Positions 46,052-59,525 of a stretch of 64,000 nucleotides of DNA are shown here, piece by piece. A program made the translations under genes and the position numbers. The number at the start of each line of letters is the position of its first letter. Positions within the stretch are counted from its first letter, which is position 1. The notes below the pieces were generated by a model. That model had not been told where the DNA came from and did no database searches. It saw nothing but the letters and a program-made list of their open reading frames with translations. Source of the stretch: Monosiga brevicollis MX1 (Eukaryota; Opisthokonta; Choanoflagellata; Craspedida; Salpingoecidae); assembly GCF_000002865.3 (NCBI RefSeq), contig NW_001865046.1, forward strand, positions 331,492-395,491, given 5' to 3'.

Positions 46052-47563
46052 ATGGCGATTCGTCATCCCATGCGTACTTTCGCGACGTGGTCCGCACTGG
46101 TGGCTGCCCTGCTCTTCGTGTACAAGGTGTGTGTCTCTGATGAGTGGTGCGTTCAAACCAAACATGACTCAACTCTGCAGCATGGCTCGTGTTAGAGTGG
46201 CGGCGCAAAGAGTCGGAGCCATGGCACGGTGCGACCGACAGTCTTGGTGTTTGGGGCCACTGGCTACCAAGGTAGGCAGCTTATCCATCCACTGCTTGAC
46301 TGCTTAACCTCTCTGTGGTGTTTGATCATTCACTCGACAACTGCGTGATGGATGGCCTTGGCCCATGGCGTGGGCAGGAGGGGGGCTGGTAGATCACCTG
46401 CTCGCGGCTGGTGCGGATGTACATGTCATTGCCCTGACTCGAAATGCATCCTCGGCGAGAGCTCGACGATTGCAAGCCCTGTATAATGTGGAGCTGTATG
46501 AGACCAACCTGCAAGACCCGGCGCTAAATCTGACTCGCCTGTTTCAGCGTTGTGCGGCCATTTTTCTAATAACCACTTCTGATTGGACAGAGGGTCGAGA
46601 GCAGGCAGTGGGTCAGCGCTTGGTTGTGCAGGCTGCGGCAGCAGGCGTGCGTCATGTGGCCTTTAGCAGTGGACCGCGCACCGAGTTAGCAGCACTCAAC
46701 GCTAAAGCTGACATCGAGGATGCTCTGGTGACCCAGCTTCCAAACTTTGTCACGGTATCGACCTGGCACACGGGCTTCTTTTATGAAAATCTCGTGCGCA
46801 AGGGTGGCCAGGACCGTGTGCGATGTTCTCGAGACCCCGTGAGCGGTGCTTTGCATGTGGTTCTTGCGAGTCCCTTTCCTGCAGACTTCCCCGTCGTCAT
46901 GCATGCGGCCAGTGACGTGGGACGGGCAGCAGCGCAGCATCTGGGTAATGCTCTGACGGGTCACATAAGCCCGTGGCGACGGGCAGTGGCACTTCGGTTG
47001 GTCGGGCAGCGATTAACCATGGCTGAGTTTGCACAAGAGCTTGACACGTCGGCGCGCCAGCACGGCTGGGACCTGCTCGTCAATTATCATGCGATGGCGC
47101 TGGCAGACCTTCGCGCCATGATAGGAGGTGCGAACTCGTGCGCAGTTGCCACCGATTGACACAAAAGCTTCAAGATGTGCGGAGTATTCGTTATCATCAG
47201 AGGGCGGTTGAGCCGTCCGATGATGGTCATAATGGCAGTGGTAGTTGGAGCAGCAGCCTGATATCTTCGTGGAGCTCATGCTATGATGACTTGTGTTGTA
47301 TGTCATCCCCTTCTGCGCCTCTTCCCTCGCCCCATGATTGACCAATAGGTGTAGAAGGAGATGAAATCGCTGACATGTTCCAGTGGGTCCTGGATGGGGG
47401 TCTACGTGCATACGATAGCAGGTCCACCGTTGCAGTGGCCAGGTACGTGTTCTTGGCCTCGTTGGGGTCTGCTAGCATTTAGTGTCAGGCTCCAGGGAGT
47501 GCTCAAATGCGTGGAAGCACGGATTTGACGCTAACATTTAGCCACTACTCTCGTTTGTCGTAG
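46052..47563 (+). CDS. NmrA-like NAD(P)-binding protein
   Basis: Five exons (46052-46126, 46196-46271, 46378-47127, 47355-47442, 47542-47563) join in phase to 336 residues. A hydrophobic N-terminus (TFATWSALVAALLFVYK) could be a signal anchor and is unusual for the family. The Rossmann motif TVLVFGATGYQGGGLVDHLL carries GxxGxxG. It is followed by VIALTRNASSARARRLQAL, where the Arg suggests an NADP preference, and by AIFLITTSDWTEGREQAVG. GVRHVAFSSGPRTELAAL and TWHTGFFYENLVRKGG match NMRAL1/HSCARG and fungal NmrA, which are redox sensors lacking the SDR catalytic Tyr-Lys pair. DEIADMFQWVLDGGLRAY matches the C-terminal helix. Exon 2 uses an acceptor at 46195. Confidence 0.82.
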
Positions 47564-49367
47564 TATGCTCATCGGCTCGCCCTGCGATGGTTCCGGGTCA
47601 CTCGCTGCTGGACTGGTGATAGGACGCGTTGGCCATATGCCCGCAACGTATCCACATGGCTGGCTGAGGAAGGCTTGGCACTTGTGCTCGACGCCTGCCA
47701 GCGACAAACTTTATCAGATCCACAACAGCCATCCCGATAGATTGAGGAGCAAGGACGTGCTTCTGTTTTTTTTTTTGTCTTGTCGTCTTCCCGCCGTGCG
47801 TGTTGTGCCGTGCTCTGTGGCCTTTTGGCCTTAAGTCCTCGATTCATGCAAGTGCATGATTTCTTCTTGAACTGACATAATTTTATACTTTACAGTCAAA
47901 CCAGAGTGTGTGTTTGTGTACTATGCTTCAACCTCGCAAGTCGTCAATCAAGCCCTGAGTCAAGGTCAAGTCAAATTCTCAAATTCTATGATGACCGTCT
48001 TGATCTACGGCAACCATTGGAATGGCACCAGATGTACAGCAACGGCCAACCTCGATGGTCCAGCTCACCCATCATGCGAGCGGCTTCCTCAATCGACGCG
48101 AGAGGCGAGACGGCTTTGCGGATAAAACTTGCCGAAAATTACACGAAAATTAATACGAAATTCGAGGATGATGAGAGGAATTGCGTCCCAACGGTCGCTT
48201 ACATCAGGTTGCGGCACCAAGATGTCTGACATTTCGAGGATCAAAGGATCACACTACATCACACTTTGACCATTCAAGTTTGCAAGCGTACGTCATGTCT
48301 CGCATTTTGTCAGATGATTTCACACCCGTTGATGCAAGCGAACTGCGGACATGTTTGAAGATGATGTACAGCCCGTCTTGCAAGTGTGGTCCGAGCAGTA
48401 ATGAAACAAAGTAATCAAATACGGTCAAGTGTGGTAGATTACATAAGTTCGGTCTTGACTGTGTGTGTGCGTGTGTGTGTGTGTGTGTGGGGTCAAGTAG
48501 AAGCGAACGGCATCTTGCATCGCGGGACGCAGAGATGATGATGGTACTGTTCCCTCTCGCACTCTCACACTCGAGTCGCGCCTGCTCTGATCGCCAGGGA
48601 TAGCAGGTCAGTGTGTGTGTGTGTGTGTGTGATGTCATATACCTCAGTCTCGTTATTTTTATCTGTCGGTGTTGCTGCCGCTGCTAAGGCGTCCTTGCGT
48701 TCCGTCCTCGCGTTCCGTCCTCGCAGTCCGTCCTCGCGTTCTGCTGGGCGCCCGCATCTCTGTGCCGACTTGGCTCGGGTTGGATGCCGCCCCTCCACCC
48801 TAACCCCACACCATCCTCCTGATCAACGTCGCACCACGAACTCGCTGACATAGCGACTGTGTCTGCCGCCCGCTGACTTGACAGGCACTGCAGACAAGTG
48901 CCCTTCCGACGCCAAACCCGGCTCGATCTTGTGACATCCAACACCAAGTTGCAAACAACTCGGGTCCGAGCAAAAAGTACAGGAGTCTGTATCCACTGCA
49001 AGTGCACCACGAGGCAAGCTGCGCTCCCCTCGGATCAATAGGCATGTTGTTGGCCCCTGGCCATCAGCACCTTTTTCCCCCTCAATATTTGGCCTCGGTC
49101 TTGATCAGACAGCCTCCTCTTTGTCCCACCGATCAAGGACAGGTTCTGTCGCTCTTGCATATACTAATTGCTTCCACCCGTTGTAACCTAGCTTCCACCC
49201 AAACTGGCCCAGCCCAGCCTGCCTTGACCTTGGCAGTCGCAGCAGGGCAGTGTTTGCTGAGGCCCGCGCGCCAAGCACCACCAGTTAATACGTCTCGTCC
49301 GGGCATGTGCGCGGTGTGAGGCGGGCAAGTCAACATAGAACTGACTCAGTCGCGCCTCTCAGCGAGC
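47564..49367. other. Long intergenic stretch without a recognised gene
   Basis: About 1.8 kb. It has TG-rich microsatellites at 48461-48490 and 48611-48631 and a short imperfect CCGTCCTCG repeat at 48690-48740. A plus-strand open frame at 47906-48229 matches no family. It probably includes the bZIP gene's promoter. Confidence 0.5.
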
Positions 49368-51207
49368 ATGAGTGCTACGCTCAGCCGGCCCAATCTCCCG
49401 ACTTCAGCCGCGCCAGGATTTCTCTTTCATGGAGGCACCGCACCCACTGGTACGAACAAAGTGTTCCCTGACTACCCCATCCAAAGTTTCACCATCTGAT
49501 GCTCATCCATATACGGCGTTCTACAGCCAGCTCGAGTGCCTTCGCTCGTGCCCTTGAGGCGGCGGCCCCGGGGGGGTCGATCGTCTCTCTGCAAGCCATC
49601 AACAACGCTATCATGGGACCAAGTGTTCGAGGTAAACCCATAATTGGCACCGAGGTTACTCCCAACCTGGATCCAATGGGGCTCTCCGGGGCCCTGGACA
49701 CTGAAGGTCAGCCCTCCCCTTCTCTCCCTGCCACAATCATGTCTGTGTTGCGCTTTCGCCAAGGCTTCCCGACCACGTTATGCTGATACTACCTTTGGGC
49801 ATGTTGTGGACCCGGCCATGTTCTGAATGCACAAGATGGCGATGAATGGCGTATCGGCAGTTTTGGTTTGTATTCAACGGCCCTGTTTGTTTTTCGACTC
49901 GTGCTGTGGATCTTGCCAGCCTTGAGCACCGTTTATGCAATCCTCCACTCATGTCGGCTGCATTTTGCAAATGTGCATGCAGCTCCCGCTCCACTGGATC
50001 TGTTGTCAACCGTGGCCCTCAGCACGGCCCCACGCGCTCCCTCGTCGCCTAGCCAGCATCGAAGTATCCACAGCCACAACGACGCCTCAAGAAATTTTGG
50101 CACCTCGGCCCCGGCGACAGAAGCGAGCCTCGGGTGCGCGTTTCTTGCCCTCCTCGTCTGCGTCTCCGAGAACAAGCATCAAGTGTGTGCTTTGGTGGCG
50201 GCGGTCTCACTCATAAACCTGGCGTCTGATATCGCCCCCGTTATTTTAGTGCCAATGGCGTTGATTGGGCGGCCAATACGCTGCCCTGGCAAGTGCCCTG
50301 GTGGTCGTCTCTCCTGCTCAACCCGGCTGCAGCCGCAGCAATGGGTATGCCCGCTGCGCAGAATAGTATCTCTACTGCCCCAGCCCTCTCTACTGTGCCA
50401 GGCATGATCAGCACCACCACTAGCACTCCCAGCGGTGTCGGCGCTAGCACATCGTCGGCTTGGCCACAGGGACTTCTCAACTTCCCTGCCGTGTCCGATC
50501 CCGCAAGCTTACAAGCGGTAGCCATGGCTGCAGCATTGTCAGCTCAGAATGCGGCTGGAGCTGGCAATCCTCTCCTGGCCAACTACAACCTGTCATCTAC
50601 CACAGGCACTTCCATAGCCCCATCAAGCTCCACGGGTCTTGTCATGCCCTCAGCAAGGCCCGGTGCTGTGGTGGAGGCATCCATGGCCCCGACACTTCTT
50701 GATCTGGGAACCAAGGCTGCAAGTTTTGGGCACACTCAGAACTTTGTATTGCATAGGGGTCATAGCGACGGAGGTCGCTCTCTGCAGTCTGGGCCGAGGA
50801 TCAGCAGCACAAGCATTCCCTCTCATGGTGCTCACTCTGCTGGCAGTGGCGATGGTGACCTTGATGGTGAGGCTGCGCCGAGTACGAAACGAGCGCGGCG
50901 TCGCCGCATTGCAGATCTTGCAGAAGCAGACCGTGCTCGGCTCCGTCGACTCAACCGCGAGGCGGCGCGCAAGCATCGCGAGCGTAGCAAATGGCGCGAT
51001 GAGTCGGCGGCGCAAGATCTGCAACGCCTGGTGCTACATCACAAGCAATTGGCCAGCGAAGCAGCTGCATTGCGCACAGAAGTGTCCACGTTGCGTGAGG
51101 TGGTACGCACCCTGTACCTAGGCACCGCAACGCGAGCCCCAGAGCGATCTCTGAGGCAGATCAACTCCAGCTCGAGCAAGGCCACCTCAGATAGCCAGGC
51201 CTCCTAA
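49368..51207 (+). CDS. bZIP transcription factor
   Basis: Exons 49368-49449, 49527-49706, 50053-50182 and 50250-51207 join in phase to 449 residues. Most of the protein is low-complexity Ser/Ala/Thr/Pro sequence, typical of an activation region. Near the C-terminus (50900-51120) lies a basic region, TKRARRRRIADLAEADRAR, then LRRLNREAARKHRERSKWRD with the N-x2-A-A-x3-R pattern of bZIP proteins. A heptad helix follows (LQRLVLHHKQLASEAAALRT) with leucine/hydrophobic residues at d positions, ending VVRTLYL. The family binds palindromic DNA sites as dimers in the nucleus. The subfamily (ATF/CREB-like or other) cannot be fixed. The two middle exons are less certain than the last. Confidence 0.8.
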
Positions 51208-51938
51208 AGCCTCCGGGAGGCTCGATAGTGTGCGTATATTGACCGTCTGCATTGTGCTTATACATCCTGTCAACATCCTTTCGCGTCTTCCGAGAGGAAT
51301 GTCGCCGAAAAGGTGTCCCTACATCATGCCATCTCGCTCGCGCCTTTTTTTCTTTGTTTTTGCTGCGAGCTGCCTCAGCGAGGCTTGAGCCGCCAAAGTC
51401 GAGCTCCAACAGTCCCACGCCGTGTCGCTTAGGAACAGTGCCGGCACCCCCTTGCTTTCCTCACGGCGTGGTGGCTTGCTTATCCCAATTTTTTTGTTCG
51501 GACACAGTCTTTGGTCAGGAGTGATGATCTCTGACCAAGTAGTCCATCGCATCCAACAAAATTCATTGCTTAACCAAACTAAAGGGAAATCGCTGGACGC
51601 AACCATGGTGTTTCTTGCTCAGAAGGGGCGCATGTCAATGAGTTGAAGAAAAGACAGCGACTGCCTTGGCTGGGGCGCGGAGTGCATGGTGCATTGATAG
51701 CGCACGCCAGAGACAACAGCAGTTGCGTCAAAGACAAAGCAAACTGAAGGAAATATCGGGGCTGATTTCTGATTTTGTTTTTTTTCCAAGGCATCACACA
51801 CACGCATCGGCACGACAAGTACAAGCCTCGTCGCCTGAGGAGACACAAAGCCATGTCATAATAGCCCAAGTAGTGCATGTGAGGCCAGGACTAGGGGCGT
51901 ATAAAGCCGCTGCACGAGTCGGTAGGATGCATCACCTG
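51208..51938. other. Convergent intergenic region
   Basis: 730 bases between the 3' ends of the bZIP gene and EMC5. T-rich tracts near 51340-51360. No gene is seen. Confidence 0.55.
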
Positions 51939-52585
51939 CTACTGTTGCTTCTTATCCGGGAACATGTACGTCAAGCGTGAGGTGCGCAGTGGCCGCAACG
52001 AGGGTTTGCCGCAAGCTGTGTAGTAAACCCTGATACGAAGCGAGCAGGCAGAAAGTGAGGTGGGGCGGATGTGTCATCATCTGTAGGCGTACGCTGGAGT
52101 GGCTGACAGGAAGCGGAGTACATACTTGTCACGCAGCTGAGCCGCAATGTGAATGAGGGTGAAGTCGATCTTGGCCAACACAGTCGCCACCATGATCAGG
52201 GTCAGGCCGGCCAGGCTCTCGAGCGCAATCTACAGCGACAGCACGGCAGACAGGTGAGGGAGGGCGCACAAAGCCCACACCAGACGCTTGTATGCCTGCT
52301 GCGGCTCGGCTGGGTAAGCTGTACAAACTCACATCAGCCGGTACACTTTCAAAAGGCCGCGACGTCACTTTGAGAAAGTTGCGGTCTAATCGACAGTCAT
52401 GTGGCGTGAGATGGAAACATCCACCGTAGCCATGCATTCAAACATCCCAGGGCGCACGAAAAAAAAAACCAGCACGAGCCTTCCAATCGGCATCAGAGCG
52501 ACGTACATTGGCTAGCACCATAGGCAGCGTGGAACATGGAGAGACAGCCCAGGAGGCCAAGCGCCAAGCTCACCCACACGCGCAT
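51939..52585 (-). CDS. MMGT1: ER membrane protein complex subunit 5 / membrane magnesium transporter
   Basis: Four minus-strand exons (52507-52585, 52333-52385, 52126-52229, 51939-52029) join in phase to 108 residues. They match EMC5/MMGT1 along the length: SLALGLLGCLSMFHAAYGAS forms the first membrane segment, QYRNFLKVTSRPFESVPAD is the short linker (human QHRSYMRLTEKEDESLPID), and LAGLTLIMVATVLAKIDFTL begins the second segment, ending IHIAAQLRDK. The cytosolic tail is short (RTSRLTYMFPDKKQQ). EMC5 is a core subunit of the EMC insertase, which places tail-anchored and multi-pass proteins in the ER membrane. The tail is shorter than in animals (131 residues). The start lies at the head of the first membrane segment. 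Confidence 0.9.
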
Positions 52586-53247
<662 letters not shown>

Positions 53248-56200
53248 ATGGCAGAGGTGTTGTTGCGACAGCTATCTGCTTCTTGTGAGGAGCTCAAGCT
53301 CACACACTACAACCTCAACGCGGTACGAACTCGCGGGGTATGGCATGGCGGCGCCCGCGCTTGTCGCCGACAGCTTGCCAAAGACCGTTCACTCATTGCA
53401 CTCCTCGCGCGCTCATCGTTGGTCTACGATGCACGTGTCATGTGACCTGGCCTGCTTCCATGGTTTGCGACTAGCCGCTGACGGATAATTTGCGGGACAT
53501 TGGCATCTTTTGGAACCTGTTGGAGCGCGTCCTTCGCGACGGCAGCCGGGCCTTTCGGGTGCGTGTCGCGTTTTTCTGCAAGGCTTGAAACGCCGCATTT
53601 GATCATGGCAGGCAACGTCCCACGATCGGCTGCTCATCAAGCGTGCTGTGGGGCCATCGTAGGAGTGTGACGGCCAGTCATCAGATGTCATTGACTATTA
53701 TGTTTTTTTCGTCGATGCCCTCCCCACGCACGAAAGGGTATGCAGGACTCGCCCTTGTTATATCATACCTCTTTTGGCATGCCATTGGTCGGCTCAACCT
53801 CAACAGTTGTTGCTCCTTCTGGATCCTGTGCATAGCCCACAGCGGTCCCCGGACTAAATCACCAGAGCACGCCCACAGGTCGTGGTCGCGCCCTGCTGCG
53901 CTACTGGTTGACCAACAATCGCCTTGCCGAGGTGCTACAGGTGCGAACATTCAAAACTCATGTCCCGGGCTTTCCTCCAGAGCTCATTTGTTGACACTGG
54001 TCCAGGCCTTTGGGTTTGGGCTTGCAGCTCATCGCTCGCTCTGCCCGGGTCCCTCAGCTGGCCTGTCGCAATGAGGCCATGGTGAAGCGGCATTACCACA
54101 CAGCTGCGCTTTTGCGCCAGCCCTCAAGTCGTAGCCGCGTCGTTGATACTCTCTATAATCTCAATGAAGTGCCATGCATGTTTGAGAATAAGGTTCGTCC
54201 AGCATGTTAACAATCGGCCTCGAGCCAGCGGCGTGTTGTGCTCGTGGAAAAGGGTCGACTGCCACCGGCCGACATCGCTCGCTCATTCGCCGACTACGCT
54301 TTACTTCTATTCTGTGCGGTGCATCTTCTGCAGCTGTCCCTGGACCGGGCATGGCCAGACTTTGCTGCTCGATCCTTTGATGCAACCTCCCTAGCGAGCG
54401 TGCGGCGCTCCTCACCTAATGTGACCCAAGACCTCAACACAACTGTTTCATCCAGCTCAACTCTGCGGCGCAGCCTCTCTGGTGCCTCGCTGGCTTCTAT
54501 GCAATCGTCGCAGCCGCGCGACGTGCCTCGCACAGCCAGCTCATCTCAAGGCGAGGGCGATGCGTCTTCATCTCACTCGTGGGGAAACCGCAGTGGTTCT
54601 GCCATTCTGGGTCATTGGCAAGCGGTGGGTTGATTCCTTCGAGCTTCACTTGTGCTGTGCTCTTGTGGCGACATATCTCAACGAGGGATTTGCGAGCAGC
54701 TCACTTTGTGTGTGCACGTTCAAACTTGATTTTGGGCTCTCTTTCCAGAACGAGTCACCCAACGAGGAGACGCGGGCCACGCGGAAAGAAATGGAAGCTC
54801 TGCGGCGCGCTCTTGCGGATGCACGCAAGGCACAGTCTGGTGCGCGCGTCTAGCTGGCAACCTTTGACTGCATCTTCTGAATTGACCTCTGGCTGGGTCA
54901 AGGGCTTATCGCACTCAGCTCGCTCATGTCCTCCCAAATGACGCCCAATAGCATCGGAAACGTATGCAGCCGAGCTCAAACGGAAGCTAGCAGCCGTGCG
55001 CGAGGAGCTGGAAGATGCTCAGTCGTCTGTCACCACTCCCACGGTACGGCTCACCTTGGGTCGAGCATTTCAGACCTACAGCGCCTCATGCCTTAGCCTC
55101 GAATCTTTTTCATGCACCATCATCTCACCCTGGTGCCTGTCCGCTCTGGGTTGCTCGTCGATGTTTTGCGGCAGGTCAAAGACTCGACTTTTGTTCCCGG
55201 TCACAGTAGGCGACCTTCTGATGTCGTGCCTTTGGGGGGGCTTGATTCAAAACAGGGTGCTATGGAGCGGGTGAGTGGCGGACATCGTGCCCATGGCCTT
55301 TAGGCTTCGATCTGGTGGCGAAGATCTGCCGCCCCATTTTCGACTCGCCTACCCCCGCGCGTGTTCTCACCAGATGCTGGGCGGATCTTTCGTGGTTTCC
55401 CCTAGTTGCGCGGTGAGGTACAAGCGGAGTTGGCCAAGGAATACGAGGACCAACTCAAAACTTTGGAACAACAGTTGATGGATGTGCGACAGAACATGAG
55501 TGACGCCGAGGCCGACCGAAGCAGTATGAGCGCAGTTCAGGCCGAATTCCAACAGCAAATTTCCAGCCTGCAGCACCAGCTGGCAGACGAGACGCAGCGC
55601 ACATCTTCACTCCAGCAGAGCCTGGCTGCGTCCGAACAGCAACTGCAAGAAGCCAAGCACAGCATTGAACGGCTCAACACTCAATTGACCGAACAAGAGC
55701 ACCGACTGAAGCAACAACATCAAGCCGATCTCACAGAATACGTGGCACTCCTGCAAGAAGCAGAGCGGCGGCGTGCAGAAGCCGAGGAGGGGCTCAAAAG
55801 CATGACTAACCGCCACCAGCAGGACAAGCAACGAGCTGACTTGGCCGAACAACGTTGTCATTTCTTGGACAAGCTCGTGACGCGCGCCACAGAGGCCAAA
55901 GTCTCTCTGGCAGAGAAATGCTTCTTCCTCCTGGACGCCGCCGAACGAATGCTTTCCATCTGGCAGCCCGACAAGTACGTTTATGCCCGGTTTCAAAGCG
56001 ACAGCTTTTCCGTTGATGGCTTGCCGTCAACACTGACCGTCATTGACCATTTACTGCTGGGAAAACACAGGGATGCACCTGACTGCAACTCATGCCACAA
56101 GGCCTTTAGCGTTACACTGCGCCGACATCATTGCCGGTACGTTGCGTCTGCACTGAACATATTTGCGTGATGCAGCTCAATGCCATTTGCTGGATGCTGT

Positions 56201-56570
56201 TTCGTTGTGGGGCTCTGGATAGCGTTTGTGGGCAAATTTTTTGCCATGACTGCTCAAACTTTTACGAGCAACTGGCCAACAAAAAGCAGCCCACGCGTGC
56301 CTGTCGGCTCTGCGTTTCCATCCTCAAGGTCTGCAATTTTGCGGTTGTGGGCACTTGAAAACTTGTGCGCGTGTGCGTGCGTGTGTGAGTGTGTGTGTGA
56401 GTGAGAGAGAGTGAGTGTGTGAGTGTGTGAGTGTGTGCGTGTGTGAGTGTGTGCGTGTGAGTGTGAGTGAGAGTGAGTGAGTGAGTGAGTGAGTGAGTGA
56501 GTGTGTGTGTGAGTGTATGTATGTGTTTGAGTGAGTGAGTGAGTGAGTGAGTGAGTGAGTGAGTGAGTGA

Positions 56571-56613
<43 letters not shown>

Positions 56614-57086
56614 CGAACTTGAAAACTCGAAACTCGGTTCTTGGCCGCTCGGTACTCATGTGATATATCGGCTCCTGGCAGCGCCTCAAGGAGATTCAAA
56701 CCGAAACGGCAGATACGAGCGGTCAATGTACGTTTAATGTGCCTGTCATTCAGGACATTTGCTGAACTATCAACTGTTTTGGGTGGCATTTCTGATTGCC
56801 TTTCATGTGGCCTCTTGTAGCTGAGGATAGCCTATCACGGTTGGCTATGGGGCTGCGGCGACCTTCGGTGGGGCCAAGCGCACGCTTCCAGAGTTCAGAT
56901 TCCTTGCGCTTGCTGACGGCTCCACCTTCGCCAATGGTGACCAGTCCTCCGGGACGCCGCCGTGCGGCGCCCAGCAATGGCACTTTCTCAATGACGTCTG
57001 AGGAAGACACCGAGGGAGTTACTGGGCCTGATGCGTCCCTAGAAGCAGCTGAAAGCGTGACCAATTCGGAAGCTGTGGCTGACTGA
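53248..57086 (+). CDS. RUN and FYVE domain protein (RUFY-like)
   Basis: A multi-exon plus-strand gene. The RUN domain is spread over 53248-54190: MAEVLLRQLSASCEELKL, NLRDIGIFWNLLERVLRDGS, DVIDYYVFFVDALPTHERST followed by PTGRGRALLRYWLTNNRLAE, and VVDTLYNLNEVPCMFEN. A Ser-rich linker follows (54380-54600). Then come long coiled coils (54750-54850, 54960-55040, 55406-55900), for example YEDQLKTLEQQLMDVRQNM. The C-terminal FYVE finger has the WxxD motif (WQPD), RRHHCR, CGQIFCHDC and TRACRLC, with an intron inside it at about 56138-56208. A Ser-rich tail ends at 57086. RUFY-type proteins bind PI3P on endosomes through FYVE and small GTPases or ARL8 through RUN. The conserved finger residues are all present. 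Several short linker exons are approximate. Confidence 0.87.
56364..56612. repeat. Compound (TG)n/(GAGT)n microsatellite in a RUN-FYVE gene intron
   Basis: About 250 bases mix GTGTGA, GAGT and TG units and end in a pure TG run. It lies in the intron after the exon encoding the last FYVE cysteines. Confidence 0.92.
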
Positions 57087-57549
57087 GCTGCTTGGAGCAG
57101 TTTGCGTACACGCTTTGTCCGCCCGTCTTATGCTTTTTGAATCAATTTCTTTCGGGGCTGTGTTTGGTGGACGAGGACAACCAGATGCGGTTAGCCACCA
57201 TTTCACTTGCAAGAGTTGCATCATCTTCTCCATTTTTTTTCAGCCGTCATTCACGCGGCCGTGGGTTGCTTATGGCTTTCTTTGAACATATCTTAATGAA
57301 CCGGAGGCTCATGTTTGGTAGAAAGTAAGAGAGGCAGCTTATTCAGGGTGGGTCGGGCGTAAAACAAAGCATGATCGATTCGGAATCAAAAGAACAAAAG
57401 AGAAAGAGCAGTATCAAAGGCTTGGGCCACAGCTTAGTGTGAGTGGGGGAGTGTCGATGGCCGGGAAAGGCTCAAACTCGCCATCTCCCGGGAATTAACA
57501 TGAGCCCGCTCGTGTGTGTGCATCTGGGCTGGGCCGAGGACTCTTGCTT
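57087..57549. other. Convergent intergenic region
   Basis: 460 bases between the 3' ends of the RUN-FYVE gene and the transporter. No feature is recognised. Confidence 0.55.
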
Positions 57550-59525
57550 TTAGATGGAGTAGTGGCAGGTTTTCCACTTGTCAGCGATATCTTCAATGGC
57601 GGCCCACATGCCCATGACGCAGCCAACGATGGCAATGAGGACAAGGCCGTAGTTGATGATTTTGTTGAAGCCACGGAGTGAGGGCTCAATCAAGATGTAG
57701 AAGATGACGGGCACGGCAAAGGAGAGACTGAAGATGCCGAGGCTCGAGTAAACGTTCATCAGGTCGCTGAAGAAGGGGACCACGAGAGAAATGGCAATGG
57801 CAAAGCCCAAAGTGAGGGTGCCCACGAAGCCCCAACGAAGGATGACCTGGCGTTTTGTGGCCTTGGCCGCAGTCAAGGTCCCGGGCCAGATGATTTCGAC
57901 GAGGTTGGTGACAAGGACGCAGGAGTTGATGCAGTAGGCCATGGCGACGTGGATGAAGAGGCAGACGTTGGTGGCAAGACGAAGGCCATTGTCGGGCAAG
58001 CTCAAGGTGATGGGGGCCTTGACATCGCGGCCGTAGACAGCGTAACCCAGAAACCCAATAATGCAATAGTTGGCAAACATGAAGAGTTGTGACGAGTAGA
58101 GGGCTTTGGGCCAGTCAGCAGGCTGCTTCATGACGGCTTGAATGTCAATCATGAGTACGTGACCACCATAGGCGAACGTGAGGGCCGTCAACCCATTGAC
58201 AAAGTCTTTGAGCGAGGCGGGATAAAGGTCCGTTTCAGCGGCGTGATGGTGCTTGGCAGAGACAGTGGTTAAGGAGTGCACGACAATGACGGCGTTGACA
58301 AAGGCAATGGTGCCACAGCCCACGTAGGAGACAATGCCGGCTTCGGACAACGTGCTGTTGTAGCAAGGGGCGGGCAGCGGGGTGCAGGAGGCAAGCGGTC
58401 AGTGTCAGGCCGGGAAGGCATATTTTAAGGGCCTGCAGCTAAAAAAAGGCGTGGAGGACGCACCGGATATGAACAAGTGGGTACAGGATGAGCGCAGCAA
58501 TGATAAGCCAGGTGGTGTTAGACAGGTCAGCAATGCCGTGACTATAGCAGCCCGTATCGCTGCATGCTGCTGACACGGTGGAGGCGGCATCTGGGCATTT
58601 TTGAAAAATCTGGGTGGGTTCGAACGAGTGCAACACGGCGGCCATGAGGTGGGGAGGAGGAGGGTGTTGGCACCCAACCCATAAGCTGGGGGGGGGTCCC
58701 GAGAGCAAGCAGGCATGATCGCGCCGATCTCGATCCGGGCTGGGGTGCATAGATTGGGATGGAGGACGTACCTGTTCCAGACTGAGCTTGCAGGTGGTCA
58801 AATAGATGGTGCACGAGCCAAGCACATAGGTGTTGCCAATAGCCTAAAGGTGTTGTCCCGAGAAGTGGGCCAGCATGAGGAAAGGTTGTGCTGGGGTGCG
58901 ATCGAGTGGAAGGTAAACTAACCGAGACGAAGGTGCGCCACAGCTTGCCGTGGCCCGCATAGTCGGAGACGTACTCGGCCAATTGGGCATCTGTGCACAT
59001 CATTGAGAGCGGATGAGGTGCAGATGCGAGAAAAGAAGCAGATGGAAATCGAGGGTATGCGGGGACCACCCAGCTGATGATGATGATTAAGGCAAGAAGG
59101 GTCACCAAAAACGATGCGTACAAGAAACAATGTCCAGGTTCTTGCCACGCAGCTTGCCCAAAAGAAGACCACCGTAACTGTGTGGGCGTGGCAAGGCAGC
59201 GTGGGTGGGACAGCGGGTGAGGGCGGGCTAATGTTTTTTTTTTTTTTTGCGGCGATGACGTAACGACAGCGTACATGCTAAAGGCGGTGATGACGCATAG
59301 GATAATAATGGCGCCGATCCAGCCCATTTGGCTGGCGGCATAAGGCAGGCCGAGCACGCCTGCGCCAAGCATCTGAGCCACAATGATGGAGCTGGAGGCA
59401 ACCCAGCTGTTTCCATGACCATGGCCATGCCCCTGGCTCGACGAGCCCTCGCGATACTCAATGTCCACATTGGCATGGCCATCTTGCTGATTCACGCTCA
59501 GCAGCGGTTTGCGGTCGTCCGTCAT
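57550..59525 (-). CDS. AAAP-family amino-acid transporter (SLC32/36/38, AVT type)
   Basis: A minus-strand multi-exon gene. From the start at 59525, a polar head with a His/Gly run (GHGHGHG) precedes SWVASSSIIVAQMLGAGVLG and LPYAASQMGWIGAIIILCVI, the unwound first segment typical of the family. Short exons give IYGGLLLGKLRGKNLDI, LAEYVSDYAGHGKLWRTFVS, YVLGSCTIYLTTCKLSLEQ and TWLIIAALILYPLVHI. The last exon (57550-58350) encodes the remaining segments, including LTFAYGGHVLMIDIQAVMK, NYCIIGFLGYAVYGRDVKAP, AYCINSCVLVTNLVEIIWPG and FSLSFAVPVIFYILIEPS. About eleven membrane segments are expected. The family moves neutral or basic amino acids across vacuolar, lysosomal or plasma membranes with H+ or Na+. 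The substrate cannot be read. Confidence 0.87.
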
